From NCBI GenBank assembly GCA_963781345.1, contig CAWAFQ010000005.1:248001-312000 (forward strand): 64,000 nt of DNA. The letters are read 5' to 3'. Of this stretch, positions 52,799 through 64,000 are shown one piece after another. A program made the position numbers and the translations under genes. Each line of letters begins with the position of its first letter. The stretch's first letter is position 1. Under the pieces are notes generated by a model that saw nothing but the letters and a program-made list of their open reading frames with translations, had not been told where the DNA came from and did no database searches. This DNA is from JBBRHQ01 sp963781345. Lineage in GTDB: Bacteria; Actinomycetota; Thermoleophilia; Solirubrobacterales; 70-9.

Positions 52799-54106
52799 AT
52801 GAGCCCATTCAGGGAGAGGCGGAGGAAGCGCCAGGAGCGCGAGCGCGAGCGCCGGCAGGCACGGCGAGAGGAGCTCTCGGCAAGGCTGCGCGGCGAGCGA
52901 AAGGCGGCCGAGGAGAAGGCCCGAGCCGAGGCGAAATCCCCCGCCAAGGCTAAGGCACAGCCGAAATCCCGGGCAAAGGCCAGGCCCAAGCCCTCCGCCA
53001 AGACGAAGCCGAAATCCCCCGCAAAGGCCGACCAAGAGCCCTCCGCCAAGACGAAGCCGAAATCCCCCGCAAAGGCCGAGGCGGCGCCCTCCGCAAAGCC
53101 CGGGGCCAAGTCCCGAAGACAGCCAAAGCCGAAGGTCACGGCCGCCAGCGCCGAGGCCGCGAGGGAGGCTCGACGCGCGCAGCGCGCCGCCGGACGCCGC
53201 TCGGGCGGCGGGGACACGCCCGCGAGGAAGAAGGTGCCGCGCCAGCGCGCCCGCCGCAAGGCGAGAGCGGCGCGCGGGAAGGCCGTGCACTCCTTCGCAG
53301 CCCTCGCCGGCCGCGGCGGGTCGCTGGTGGAGAACACCCGGCGGGCCTGGCGCCGCGGGTTGCGATCATCCCGCGCCCGCGCCGGGCAGGCCGGCCCGGC
53401 GCTCCGGCGCGCCGGAGGCCGCGCCTGGGGGCTGCTCTCCCCGGTGCTGGCCTTCATCTTCATCGCTGCGGGCCGCCTCGATCGCGGCCTGCGGTCGACG
53501 CTCTCGGCGATCTCGGCGATCGTCGCCCGAACCGTCGCCCGCCTCGACCGCCTCCTCACTCCACTGCGCGGGATTCTCGTTGTCACGATCGCCTGCGCCG
53601 CCTGCCTGGTTATCTCGCAGTTCGTCGTCTACCACGCGGTCGAGATCGGCCAGCCCGGCTACGTCGAGGTCTCGTCGATCGCCTCGGCGCCGCGGGTCGA
53701 GGTGCAGAAGGCGGGCGAGGCCCACGCCTACCTGCTGGTCCCGCTGGCCGCACTCGCGGTGGTGGGGGCGGCGATTGCCGCCCTCGGCCGGCGCCGCCGT
53801 TTCGGCGAGCTGGTCGCCCTGGCGGGGCTGGTGGGAATCGCGGTGACCCTGCTCGTCGATCTGCCCAAGGGCCAGGATGTCGGCCTGGCGGGGTCGCGTT
53901 TCTCGGGAGCGCATGCCGTCCTCACCGACGGCTTCTACGCGCAGCTCGCCGCCTGCGCCGGGCTGGTGATCTGCGGGATCGCGCTCTCCCTCAACATGCG
54001 CGAGGTGAGGATCCCCGCGAGGAGGCGAGCGCGCAGCGGCCCTCGGCGCCGCCGACCATCCGCCGAGCGGCGCAAGGCGCCCCCGCTCGCGGAGGGTGGC
54101 ACGTGA
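52799..54106 (+). CDS. Membrane protein with basic, histone-H1-like N-terminus
   Basis: The 435-residue product starts with Arg/Glu-rich RERRRKRQERERERRQARRE. A Lys/Ala/Pro-rich region (residues about 45-110) contains a tandemly duplicated 16-residue unit, EPSAKTKPKSPAKADQ-like (48-bp DNA repeat at 52990-53085). A second basic stretch follows, and from about residue 210 four to five hydrophobic helices appear (LLSPVLAFIFIAAGRL, GILVVTIACAACLVISQFVV, YLLVPLAALAVVGAAIAALG, LVALAGLVGIAVTLLVDLPK, AACAGLVICGIALSLNM). The role is unknown. It is on the opposite strand to the flanking rpsG and fusA, and its stop overlaps the next gene's GTG (GTGA). Confidence 0.75.
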   Translation: MSPFRERRRKRQERERERRQARREELSARLRGERKAAEEKARAEAKSPAKAKAQPKSRAKARPKPSAKTKPKSPAKADQEPSAKTKPKSPAKAEAAPSAKPGAKSRRQPKPKVTAASAEAAREARRAQRAAGRRSGGGDTPARKKVPRQRARRKARAARGKAVHSFAALAGRGGSLVENTRRAWRRGLRSSRARAGQAGPALRRAGGRAWGLLSPVLAFIFIAAGRLDRGLRSTLSAISAIVARTVARLDRLLTPLRGILVVTIACAACLVISQFVVYHAVEIGQPGYVEVSSIASAPRVEVQKAGEAHAYLLVPLAALAVVGAAIAALGRRRRFGELVALAGLVGIAVTLLVDLPKGQDVGLAGSRFSGAHAVLTDGFYAQLAACAGLVICGIALSLNMREVRIPARRRARSGPRRRRPSAERRKAPPLAEGGT

Positions 54107-54681
54107 GCCGCCGCCCGCGTGTCGAGCGCCTGCTTCCGTTCGCGTGCGGGGCGGGGGCCTTCGTGCTGATCGCGTCGGACTTCATGGACACATTCCGCTT
54201 CGATGCGATCGACGAGACGACCGGTGCGACCGCAGCCGTGGCGACGATCGCAGACCGCCACCAGGGTGCGATGCTGATCCTCGGGCTGTTCGCGATCGTC
54301 GCCCTCGTGATCGCCATCGCCTACGGCTCCAAGCCCGCCGCTGCCGCGGTTGCGATCGCCGGCGTCACCGCGGTGCTCCTCTTCGTCCTCATCGACGTTC
54401 CCGACTCGGGCAAGGTCGGGACCTTCTCGAGCGCCGGGCAGTCCTTCGTCGAAGCCAAGGCGGTGCCTCTCGGCGGCTTCTGGCTGGAGCTGATCGGCGC
54501 CCTCGTGCTCGCCGTCTGCGGCGGGGCGCTGGCAACCCTCTCCCCCGCGCAGCTGCGGGCGCTGCGACCCGGCTCGGGCAAAGCAGACGAGAAACGACCC
54601 CGCGGCGGCGGAGCGGATTCTGCTTCGAAGAAGCGCCGGGGAGGGATCGGGAAGGCCCCCGAAAAGGCGGGCGGCGCCTAG
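54103..54681 (+). CDS. Small multi-pass membrane protein, unknown function
   Basis: The 192-residue protein has about four hydrophobic helices (LLPFACGAGAFVLIASDFMD, AMLILGLFAIVALVIAIAYG, AAVAIAGVTAVLLFVLIDVP, FWLELIGALVLAVCGGALAT) and a charged C-terminal tail (GGADSASKKRRGGIGKAPEK). It is similar in plan to the second half of the preceding protein: both have a DLPKGQDVG or DVPDSGKVG loop before a long extracytoplasmic segment, suggesting they are paralogous and work together. It overlaps the preceding gene by 4 nt. The function is unknown. Confidence 0.72.
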   Translation: MSRRPRVERLLPFACGAGAFVLIASDFMDTFRFDAIDETTGATAAVATIADRHQGAMLILGLFAIVALVIAIAYGSKPAAAAVAIAGVTAVLLFVLIDVPDSGKVGTFSSAGQSFVEAKAVPLGGFWLELIGALVLAVCGGALATLSPAQLRALRPGSGKADEKRPRGGGADSASKKRRGGIGKAPEKAGGA

Positions 54682-54691
54682 ATCTCCCAAT

Positions 54692-54756
54692 CCCAAGATG
54701 TGGCGACAGGTGTCCATCTCACCGACAGATGCTCATCTCACCTGCCCGATCTTGGG
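54692..54756. repeat. Long-range inverted repeat downstream of the membrane-protein pair
   Basis: CCCAAGAT and ATCTTGGG enclose CAGGTG and CACCTG, giving a two-part stem with a purine-rich loop. It begins 10 nt after the stop of the plus-strand gene, so it may end its transcript. Confidence 0.5.
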
Positions 54757-54769
54757 GCCCGCGGCATCA

Positions 54770-54811
54770 TTTGCGTGTTTTCCGGGTCTATGGCCCCCGA
54801 AAACACGCAAA
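54770..54811. repeat. Inverted repeat in the rpsG 3' region
   Basis: TTTGCGTGTTTT (54770-54781) and AAAACACGCAAA (54800-54811) are exact complements, extended inward by CGGG/CCCG with one bulge. It is AT-richer than its surroundings and lies between the convergent plus-strand pair and rpsG. It can form in both transcripts. Confidence 0.65.
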
Positions 54812-54838
54812 CTTCCGGAGCCGAGCGACCGACGATAT

Positions 54839-54932
54839 GGGCGAGCCAGCCGGCTGCTACCAGCGGTAGTGGGCGAGCCAGCCGGCTGCACCGGCCGTAG
54901 TGGGCGCCTAGCCGGCTGTTACCAGCGGTAGT
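54839..54932. repeat. Three tandem 31-32-bp units including the rpsG 3' end
   Basis: Units at 54839, 54871 and 54902 share GGGCG-AGCCGGCTG-ACCAGCGGTAGT-type sequence. The third unit contains the true end of rpsG (codons for H-Y-R-W and TAA). The other two are degenerate copies lying beyond the stop. The gap 54682-54918 holds only these repeats and the two hairpins before them. Confidence 0.8.
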
Positions 54933-55389
54933 GGGCGAACGCCTTGTTCGCCTGGGCCATGCGGTAGATGTCGTCCTTGCGCTTCCAGGCGCTGCCCTGC
55001 TGCTTGGTCGCGTCGAGGATCTCGTTCGCGAGACGGTCGGCCATCGAGTACTCGCGGCGGCTGCGGGCGAAGTCGACGAGCCAGCGGACGGCGAGGGTGC
55101 GAGCGCGACGGGCCGGGACCTCGACCGGGACCTGGTAGGTGGCTCCGCCGACGCGGCGGGAGCGGACCTCGAGCACGGGGGTCAGCTGCTTGATCGCCTC
55201 GTCGAGGGTCTCGACCGGGTCCTCGCCCGAACGCTCGCCGACCAGGGCCAGCGCGTCGTAGACGATCTCCTCGGCGCGGGACTTCTTGCCGTGCCTCATC
55301 ACCTTGTTGATGACCTGCTGGACGAGGCGGCTGCGGTTGCGGGAGTCCGGCTCGACCGGGCGGATCTGGGCTGCGGAGCGGCGCGGCAT
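54919..55389 (-). CDS. rpsG: 30S ribosomal protein S7
   Basis: The 156-residue S7 has SRLVQQVINKVMRHGKKSRA, QLTPVLEVRSRRVGGATYQV, PVEVPARRARTLAVRWLVDF and the end RMAQANKAFAHYRW. It is 2 nt after rpsL. The stop lies in a tandem repeat array that duplicates the last codons downstream. Confidence 0.98.
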   Translation of the reverse strand: MPRRSAAQIRPVEPDSRNRSRLVQQVINKVMRHGKKSRAEEIVYDALALVGERSGEDPVETLDEAIKQLTPVLEVRSRRVGGATYQVPVEVPARRARTLAVRWLVDFARSRREYSMADRLANEILDATKQQGSAWKRKDDIYRMAQANKAFAHYRW

Positions 55390-55391
55390 CG

Positions 55392-55784
55392 CTAGCGCTT
55401 GACCCCGTAGAGGGAGCGCGCCTGCTTGCGGTCGGAGACTCCGGCGGCGTCGAGGGTGCCGCGCACCACCTTGTAGCGGACGCCGGGAAGGTCCTTGACG
55501 CGCCCGCCCCTGACGAGGACGACCGAGTGCTCCTGGAGGTTGTGGCCCTCGCCCGGGATGTAGGTGGTGACCTCCATCCCGTTGGTCAGGCGCACGCGGG
55601 CGATCTTGCGAAGGGCCGAGTTCGGCTTCTTCGGGGTGACCGTCGCGACACGGGTGCAGACGCCGCGGCGCTGGGGCGCGGAAACGCGCTTCTTGCCCCC
55701 CTGCCCGGACTTCAGGCCAGGCGTCGTGACCTTCTTCTTCGGGCGCTTGCGGCCCTTTCTGACGAGTTGGTTCGTGTTTGGCAC
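55392..55784 (-). CDS. rpsL: 30S ribosomal protein S12
   Basis: The 130-residue S12 starts at GTG 55784 (PNTNQLVRKGRKRPKKK). The two decoding-centre loops are intact: VTPKKPNSALRKIARV and GGRVKDLPGVRYKVVRG, with Lys at both classical streptomycin positions, so the sequence looks streptomycin-sensitive. It begins the str group and is divergent from the HAD-like gene, 114 nt away. Confidence 0.98.
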   Translation of the reverse strand: MPNTNQLVRKGRKRPKKKVTTPGLKSGQGGKKRVSAPQRRGVCTRVATVTPKKPNSALRKIARVRLTNGMEVTTYIPGEGHNLQEHSVVLVRGGRVKDLPGVRYKVVRGTLDAAGVSDRKQARSLYGVKR

Positions 55785-55898
55785 GGCGGCGAATGGTAGC
55801 GGGCGGCGCGATGAGCGCCGAGCGTGCGTTCGAGGCGGCGACCGGCGCACGAGGTCAGCCTCGGCGGGTCCGGAGCCGGCTCGCGTAGGCTGCGGCCC

Positions 55899-56415
55899 AT
55901 GGCCGAGCGACCGATCCTCGCCGTCGACGTCGACGGCGTCATCAGCCTCTTCGGCTTCGAGGACCCTCCCGATCGCACCCAGGCTCGCTTCGAGCTGATC
56001 GACGGCATGGTCCACTGCATCTCGCTCGGCGCCGGCGAGCGCCTGCAGCGCCTCGCCGAGCATTACGAGCTGGTCTGGGCGACCGGCTGGGAGGATCGCG
56101 CCAACGACATCCTGCCGGGCATCCTCGGCCTGCCGCAGCTCCCTGTCGTCAACTTCGACGGCGCCGCCTAGTTCGGCAGCGCCCACTGGAAGCTGGGGCC
56201 GCTCGCCGAGGCGGCATCGAGGCCGGGCGCTGGCCTGGATCGACGACACTCTCGACGAGAGCTGTTACGAGTGGGCGCGGCAGCGCCCCGAGCCGACGCT
56301 GCTGGTCCCGACCGAGGCGAGGCTCGGACTGGAGGAGGCCCATACCGAGGCGCTCTCCGCCTGGGCCCGGGGGCTGGTGCGCGAGTCGCGCGAGCGCAGT
56401 CGGGCGGAAGGTTAG
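55899..56415 (+). CDS. HAD-like domain protein, interrupted by a stop and a frameshift
   Basis: The first 90 residues (AERPILAVDVDGVISLFGFE, YELVWATGWEDRANDILPGI) contain the DxD motif of HAD-type hydrolases, here like the HAD domains of RNA-repair-associated proteins. An in-frame TAG at 56169-56171 stops the frame, and one extra base near 56221 shifts it. Reading through both, the protein continues FGSAHWKLGPLAEAAS, then ALAWIDDTLDESCYEWARQR and EPTLLVPTEARLGLEEAHTE, to TAG 56415 (171 residues). The WIDD motif is the second HAD acidic pair, so the parts belong together. It is either a pseudogene or a misread sequence. Confidence 0.75.
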
Positions 56416-56425
56416 ACTGAAGCCG

Positions 56426-56757
56426 GTGGACGGGTTTCTGGCCGATCTTCTTCCTGCTCGTGGTCCTCAAGATCCCAGTGCTCGGGTCGATCTGGCTCGT
56501 CTGGTGGGCCGCGCCAGCCGGCACCCGGTGGCGACGGCGCCGAGGACTCCGACGGCGGCTTTCGCCGCTGGCGCCCGCAGCCGCGGCGGCCCAGAGGGCC
56601 CCGGCGCGGTCCCCACGGAGGCGGCGCCGCCAAGGCGCTACCGCCCTGCCCGCCCGGCGGCCGCACGCGGGTGCTGACCCCGCCGGCGCCGGCGCGCGCC
56701 GGCTTCGCCCACGCCCGCGGCGCGGCCCAGCCGGCGCGCGAGCGCTCCGGGCACTGA
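56426..56757 (+). CDS. Small one-helix membrane protein with Pro/Gly/Arg-rich tail (two frameshifts)
   Basis: From the GTG at 56426, dropping one T of the TTT at 56435-56437 gives VDGFWPIFFLLVVLKIPVLG with SIWLVWWAA, a single membrane helix. After a further extra base near 56514 the tail reads QPAPGGDGAEDSDGGFRRWR, PQPRRPRGPRRGPHGGGAAK and on to ARERSGH and TGA 56757. The RPRGPHGG-type tail after one helix is typical of a small actinobacterial membrane protein of unknown role. About 109 residues after repair. The reading is my reconstruction. Confidence 0.5.
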
Positions 56758-56789
56758 CGGGCCCGAAGTCCGGGACCGCAACGGCGGGC

Positions 56790-58116
56790 GCCGCGGCGGC
56801 GCTCGCGCCGGAGCTCGCGCATGTAGGGGTGGAAGTCGACCTGGATCGTGTGCCGCTTCGAGGCGACGTAGCGACGGGCCATCCTCTGTTCGGAGCGCTC
56901 GATCTCCTTGCGCATCCGCTCGGCCGAGGGCAGGCCGGACTCGGCCCTCGAGCAGGTCGGCGACCCACTGCGACTGCTCCTCGGCGATCGGCATGATCGC
57001 CCCCAGCGGCTGGATCAGGCCGATGAAGTAGAGGCCCGGGTGCTCGACGGAGACGACCCTGCGGTAGAGCGGCGACGCTTGTTGTCGGTGGCCGAGAGCA
57101 CCGAGGCGTCGAGGAAGGGGAAGGTGATCTTGTAGCCGGTGCAGTAGATGACGAGGTCGATCTCCTCCTCGCTGCCGTCGACGAAGCGGACCCGGTCGCC
57201 GCTCGAAGCGCTCGATGTTCGGCTTCACGGTGATGTCGCCGTGGCCGATCCGGGGCAGGAGCTCGGAGGAGACCGTCGGGTGGGCCTCGAGCAGCTTGTG
57301 GTCGGGCTCGGGCAGGCCGTAGGCGGTGCACGTCGCCGGCAGCCGTCTTCAGCGCCGCGTGGAAGAAGCGTCCGCTGTAGCGCGCAGCGGCAGCCTCGAG
57401 AGCGCCTCCGACCCGGTCTCGTCGGTCGGCATCCCGCGCAGGTACTTGGGGATGACGTAGGCGCCCCGCCGCATCGCCAGGAAGGTCGCGTCGGCGACTC
57501 GCGAGGACTCGACCGCGATATCGGTGGCCGAGTTGCCGATGCCCAAGCACCAGCACCCGCTTGCCGCGCAGGACGTCGGCTTCGCGGTAGTAGTGGACGT
57601 GGATCTGCTCGCCGAGGAACTCATCGGAGCCCGGGAACGGCGGCTCGGGCCAGCGCGGGTCCCAGTGGTGGCCGTTGGCGACCAGCACCGCGCCGTAGCG
57701 CTCGCTCTCGCGCCGGCCCGCGGTCGTCCTCGATGGTCACCTCCCACTCACCGTCGCCGACCGGCTCGACACTCAGCACCTCGGTGCGGAAGCGGATCCG
57801 GTCGCGGAAGCCGAAATGGTCGACGTAGTCGTCGAAGTAGCGGGCGATCTGGAAGTGGTCCGGGTAGTCGGGATAGTCGTCGGGCATCGGATAGGTCGCA
57901 TAGGCCATCTGCCTGCGGGAGGTGTTGATGTGCAGCGAGCGGTACGCCGAGGACATCTCGTTGTCGTTCTCGTAGCGCCAGTTGCCGCCGACGTCCGAGC
58001 CCTTCTCGAAGCAGTCGAAGGCGATGCCGCGCTGCGTCCAGCACCTGGCAGGAGGCGATCCCCGAGGACCCGGCCCCGATGACGCAGACCTTCTGCCCCT
58101 CGCGAAGCCCGCTCAC
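56790..58116 (-). CDS. Flavin-containing monooxygenase (several frameshifts in this sequence)
   Basis: Segments in alternating frames reconstruct a class B flavoprotein monooxygenase. From GTG 58116: FAD motif GQKVCVIGAGSSGIASCQVL, YRSLHINTSRRQMAYATYPM, FQIARYFDDYVDHFGFRDRI, the fingerprint FLGEQIHVHYYREADVL, NADPH motif IGNSATDIAVESSRVADATF, then YFIGLIQPLGAIMPIAEEQS and HTIQVDFHPYMRELRRERR. These enzymes insert one oxygen atom into N-, S- or carbonyl substrates using NADPH. At least five indels break it (near 57720, 57545, 57340, 57200 and 57070). No clear stop was found, so the 3' boundary is approximate. It lies between rpoC and rpsL, an unusual place. Confidence 0.75.
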
Positions 58117-58206
58117 GGCCTGAAATCTAGCGAGAACTGGCTGCTGGCCAGGACCGAGCCGCCGGCGATCGGCCCGCCAGTGCGCGGAGCTGAATGGACG
58201 TGGGAT

Positions 58207-58276
58207 GGGGGGCGGGCACCCCTCCGAACGGCTTGTAACTGCCAGGCAGTTTGAGTGAGGAGGGGCGCCCGCCCCC
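58207..58276 (-). terminator. Long GC hairpin after rpoC
   Basis: GGGGGGCGGGCACCCCTCC (58207-58225) pairs with GGAGGGGCGCCCGCCCCC (58259-58276) with one mismatch and a 33-nt loop, starting 13 nt beyond the rpoC stop. It probably ends the rpoB-rpoC transcript, although no U-tract follows. Confidence 0.65.
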
Positions 58277-58288
58277 TCAAACCGGATC

Positions 58289-62342
<4,054 letters not shown>

Positions 62343-62398
62343 GTGGATTCAGTCCGTTCTGTTCGTAAATCGCGAGTCGTCGGGAAACTCCGCCGCCC

Positions 62399-64000
62399 CT
62401 ACTTCTTAGTCGCCTCTTCGGCTTCGGGAGCGTCCTTGGAGTCGCCGTCGGTGGTCTCTTCGACCTTCTCGTCGGCGGCGCCGTTGGAGGAGTCGGCGCG
62501 GACCCCGGTCAGGTCCATCCCCAGCTCCTCGGCCGCCTTCAGCAGGTCGTCCTCCTCCTCGGACATCTCGACCTCGCCTCCCTCGGAGACGACGTTGGCG
62601 TCGAGCGAGAGACTCTGGATCTCCTTCAGCAGCACCTTGAAGGACTCCGGGATAGAGGGCTCGGGGATGTTCTCGCCCTTGACGATCGCCTCGTACGCCT
62701 TGACCCGGCCGACCGTGTCGTCGGACTTGACCGTGAGCATCTCCTGCAGGGTGTAGGCGGCCCCGTATGCCTCCAGGGCCCAGACCTCCATCTCGCCGAA
62801 GCGCTGACCGCCGAACTGCGCCTTGCCGCCCAGGGGCTGCTGGGTTACCAGCGAGTAGGGGCCGGTCGAGCGGGCGTGGATCTTGTCGTCGACCAGGTGC
62901 AGCAGCTTGAGGATGTACATCTGGCCGACTGTGACCTTGCCCTCGTAGGGCTCGCCGGTGCGGCCGTTGTAGAGCTGCACGGTGCCGGCGCAGCGCGATC
63001 CCGCCCGCTGGCGCTTGTCGACACCGAAATCGATCCCGCGCTCGGCGTTCTCGTCGGACCAGCTGACCAGCGCCTCGTCGACGTCCTCGACCGTGGCGCC
63101 GTCGAAGACCGAGGTGGCGACGTAGACACGCCCGTTGCCCTCGGGGGAGTGCGCCTGCTTGAAGGCGTCGGAGCCGTCGTCGTACCAGCCATTGGCCGCG
63201 ACCCAGCCGAGGTGAGTCTCGAGGATCTGTCCGATGTTCATCCGGCTCGGCACGCCGAGCGGGTTGAGGATGACGTCAACCGGGGTGCCGTCCTCGAGGT
63301 GGGGCATGTCCTCCTCGGGGACGATCTTCGAGATCACGCCCTTGTTGCCGTGGCGGCCGGCGAGCTTGTCGCCCTCGGCGATCTTGCGCTTGGTCGCGAC
63401 ATAGACGCGGACCAGGTCGTTGACCCCCGGCGGCAGGTCGTCGCCGTCGTCGCGGCTGAAGGTGAGGACGTCAATCACGACCCCGCCCTCGCCGTGGGGC
63501 ACCTTGAGCGAGGTGTCGCGAACCTCGCGCGCCTTCTCCTTGAAGATCGCGCGGATCAGCTTCTCCTCGGCGGTCAGCTCGGTCTCGCCCTTGGGCGTCA
63601 CCTTCCCGACCAGCAGGTCGCCCGACTGCACCTCGGCGCCGATGCGGACGATGCCGCGCTCGTCGAGGTTGCGAAGGCTCTCCTCGGAGCGGTTGGGGAT
63701 GTCGCGGGTGATCTCCTCGTCGCCGAGCTTGGTCGTGCGGGCGTCGATCTCGTACTCCTCGATGTGGATCGAGGTCAGCTCGTCGTCCTTGACCAGCCGC
63801 TCGGAGAGGATGATCGCGTCCTCGAAGTTGTAGCCCTCCCAGGACATGAAGGCGACCAGGCAGTTCTTGCCCAGGGCGATCTCGCCGCCGGCGGTCGAGG
63901 AGCCGTCGGCGAGGACGTCGCCCTTCTTCACCTTCTGGCCGACCGAGACGATCGGCCGCTGGTGAATGATCGTGCCCTGGTTGGAGCGCATGAACTTGTT
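62399..64000 (-). CDS. rpoB: RNA polymerase beta subunit, C-terminal part (5' end outside the window)
   Basis: About 530 C-terminal residues are visible. They include VAFMSWEGYNFEDAIILSER, DLLVGKVTPKGETELTAEEK, KRKIAEGDKLAGRHGNKGVI, GVPSRMNIGQILETHLGWVA, and the clamp end QQPLGGKAQFGGQRFGEMEV with ALEAYGAAYTLQEMLTVKSD. It ends in a Glu/Asp/Ala-rich tail of about 60 residues (ADEKVEETTDGDSKDAPEAE). The rifampicin region lies upstream outside the window. The frame is intact over 1.6 kb, in contrast to rpoC. Confidence 0.97.
   Translation of the reverse strand, partial: NKFMRSNQGTIIHQRPIVSVGQKVKKGDVLADGSSTAGGEIALGKNCLVAFMSWEGYNFEDAIILSERLVKDDELTSIHIEEYEIDARTTKLGDEEITRDIPNRSEESLRNLDERGIVRIGAEVQSGDLLVGKVTPKGETELTAEEKLIRAIFKEKAREVRDTSLKVPHGEGGVVIDVLTFSRDDGDDLPPGVNDLVRVYVATKRKIAEGDKLAGRHGNKGVISKIVPEEDMPHLEDGTPVDVILNPLGVPSRMNIGQILETHLGWVAANGWYDDGSDAFKQAHSPEGNGRVYVATSVFDGATVEDVDEALVSWSDENAERGIDFGVDKRQRAGSRCAGTVQLYNGRTGEPYEGKVTVGQMYILKLLHLVDDKIHARSTGPYSLVTQQPLGGKAQFGGQRFGEMEVWALEAYGAAYTLQEMLTVKSDDTVGRVKAYEAIVKGENIPEPSIPESFKVLLKEIQSLSLDANVVSEGGEVEMSEEEDDLLKAAEELGMDLTGVRADSSNGAADEKVEETTDGDSKDAPEAEEATKK

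Noticed and set aside
55392..55784. Streptomycin-resistance substitutions in S12
   Set aside because: The two loops (PKKPNSA and GGRVKDLPG) have the ordinary Lys residues.

Overview
The window is high-GC DNA from an actinobacterium, most likely of the class Thermoleophilia (Solirubrobacterales-like). This placement is an inference from GC content, frequent GTG/TTG starts, the ligA-surE-truA-rplQ-rpoA order, zinc-type S14 and S4, and many small secreted proteins. Three regions are visible.

Region 1 (1-28.8 kb) is mixed chromosome. It holds an SCP2-type protein, LemA, and a compact minus-strand set of secreted copper proteins (right-handed beta-helix protein, cupredoxin, multicopper oxidase, second cupredoxin; 1962-5497). 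Next come an O-antigen-ligase-like membrane protein, another cupredoxin and a superoxide dismutase. A near-complete type II fatty-acid synthesis operon follows (fabD-fabH-fabG-acpP-fabF-carboxyltransferase-MaoC hydratase-FabI, 16519 down to 9721), with a two-component system beside it. The rest is a DMT-type permease, a Vps62-domain protein, tRNA-Pro, a DsbA-like protein, Nif3, long-chain acyl-CoA synthetase, patatin and a PBP4-type carboxypeptidase.

Region 2 (29-50.3 kb), all minus strand apart from one small gene, runs from rpsJ through the S10, spc and alpha clusters to rplQ, then truA, surE and ligA, with tuf just upstream. Gene spacing is tight, with many ATGA/TGATG/GTGA overlaps. infA is absent from its usual place between map and rpmJ.

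Region 3 (50.4-64 kb) is the str/rif region: rpoB (partial), rpoC, rpsL, rpsG and fusA on the minus strand. It is interrupted by two plus-strand membrane-protein genes between rpsG and fusA, and by a flavin monooxygenase, a small membrane protein and a HAD-like protein between rpoC and rpsL.

Two window-wide signals need attention. First, many genes, including essential secY, map, rpoC, fabD, fabH and fabG, carry single-base frameshifts. Most are repaired by deleting one base, often in a short G/C run, so they look like sequencing or assembly errors. They are densest in the copper-protein locus. Second, intergenic regions are rich in long inverted repeats without U-tracts and in short tandem repeats, including a 61-bp palindromic unit present as tandem pairs at two loci in opposite orientation.
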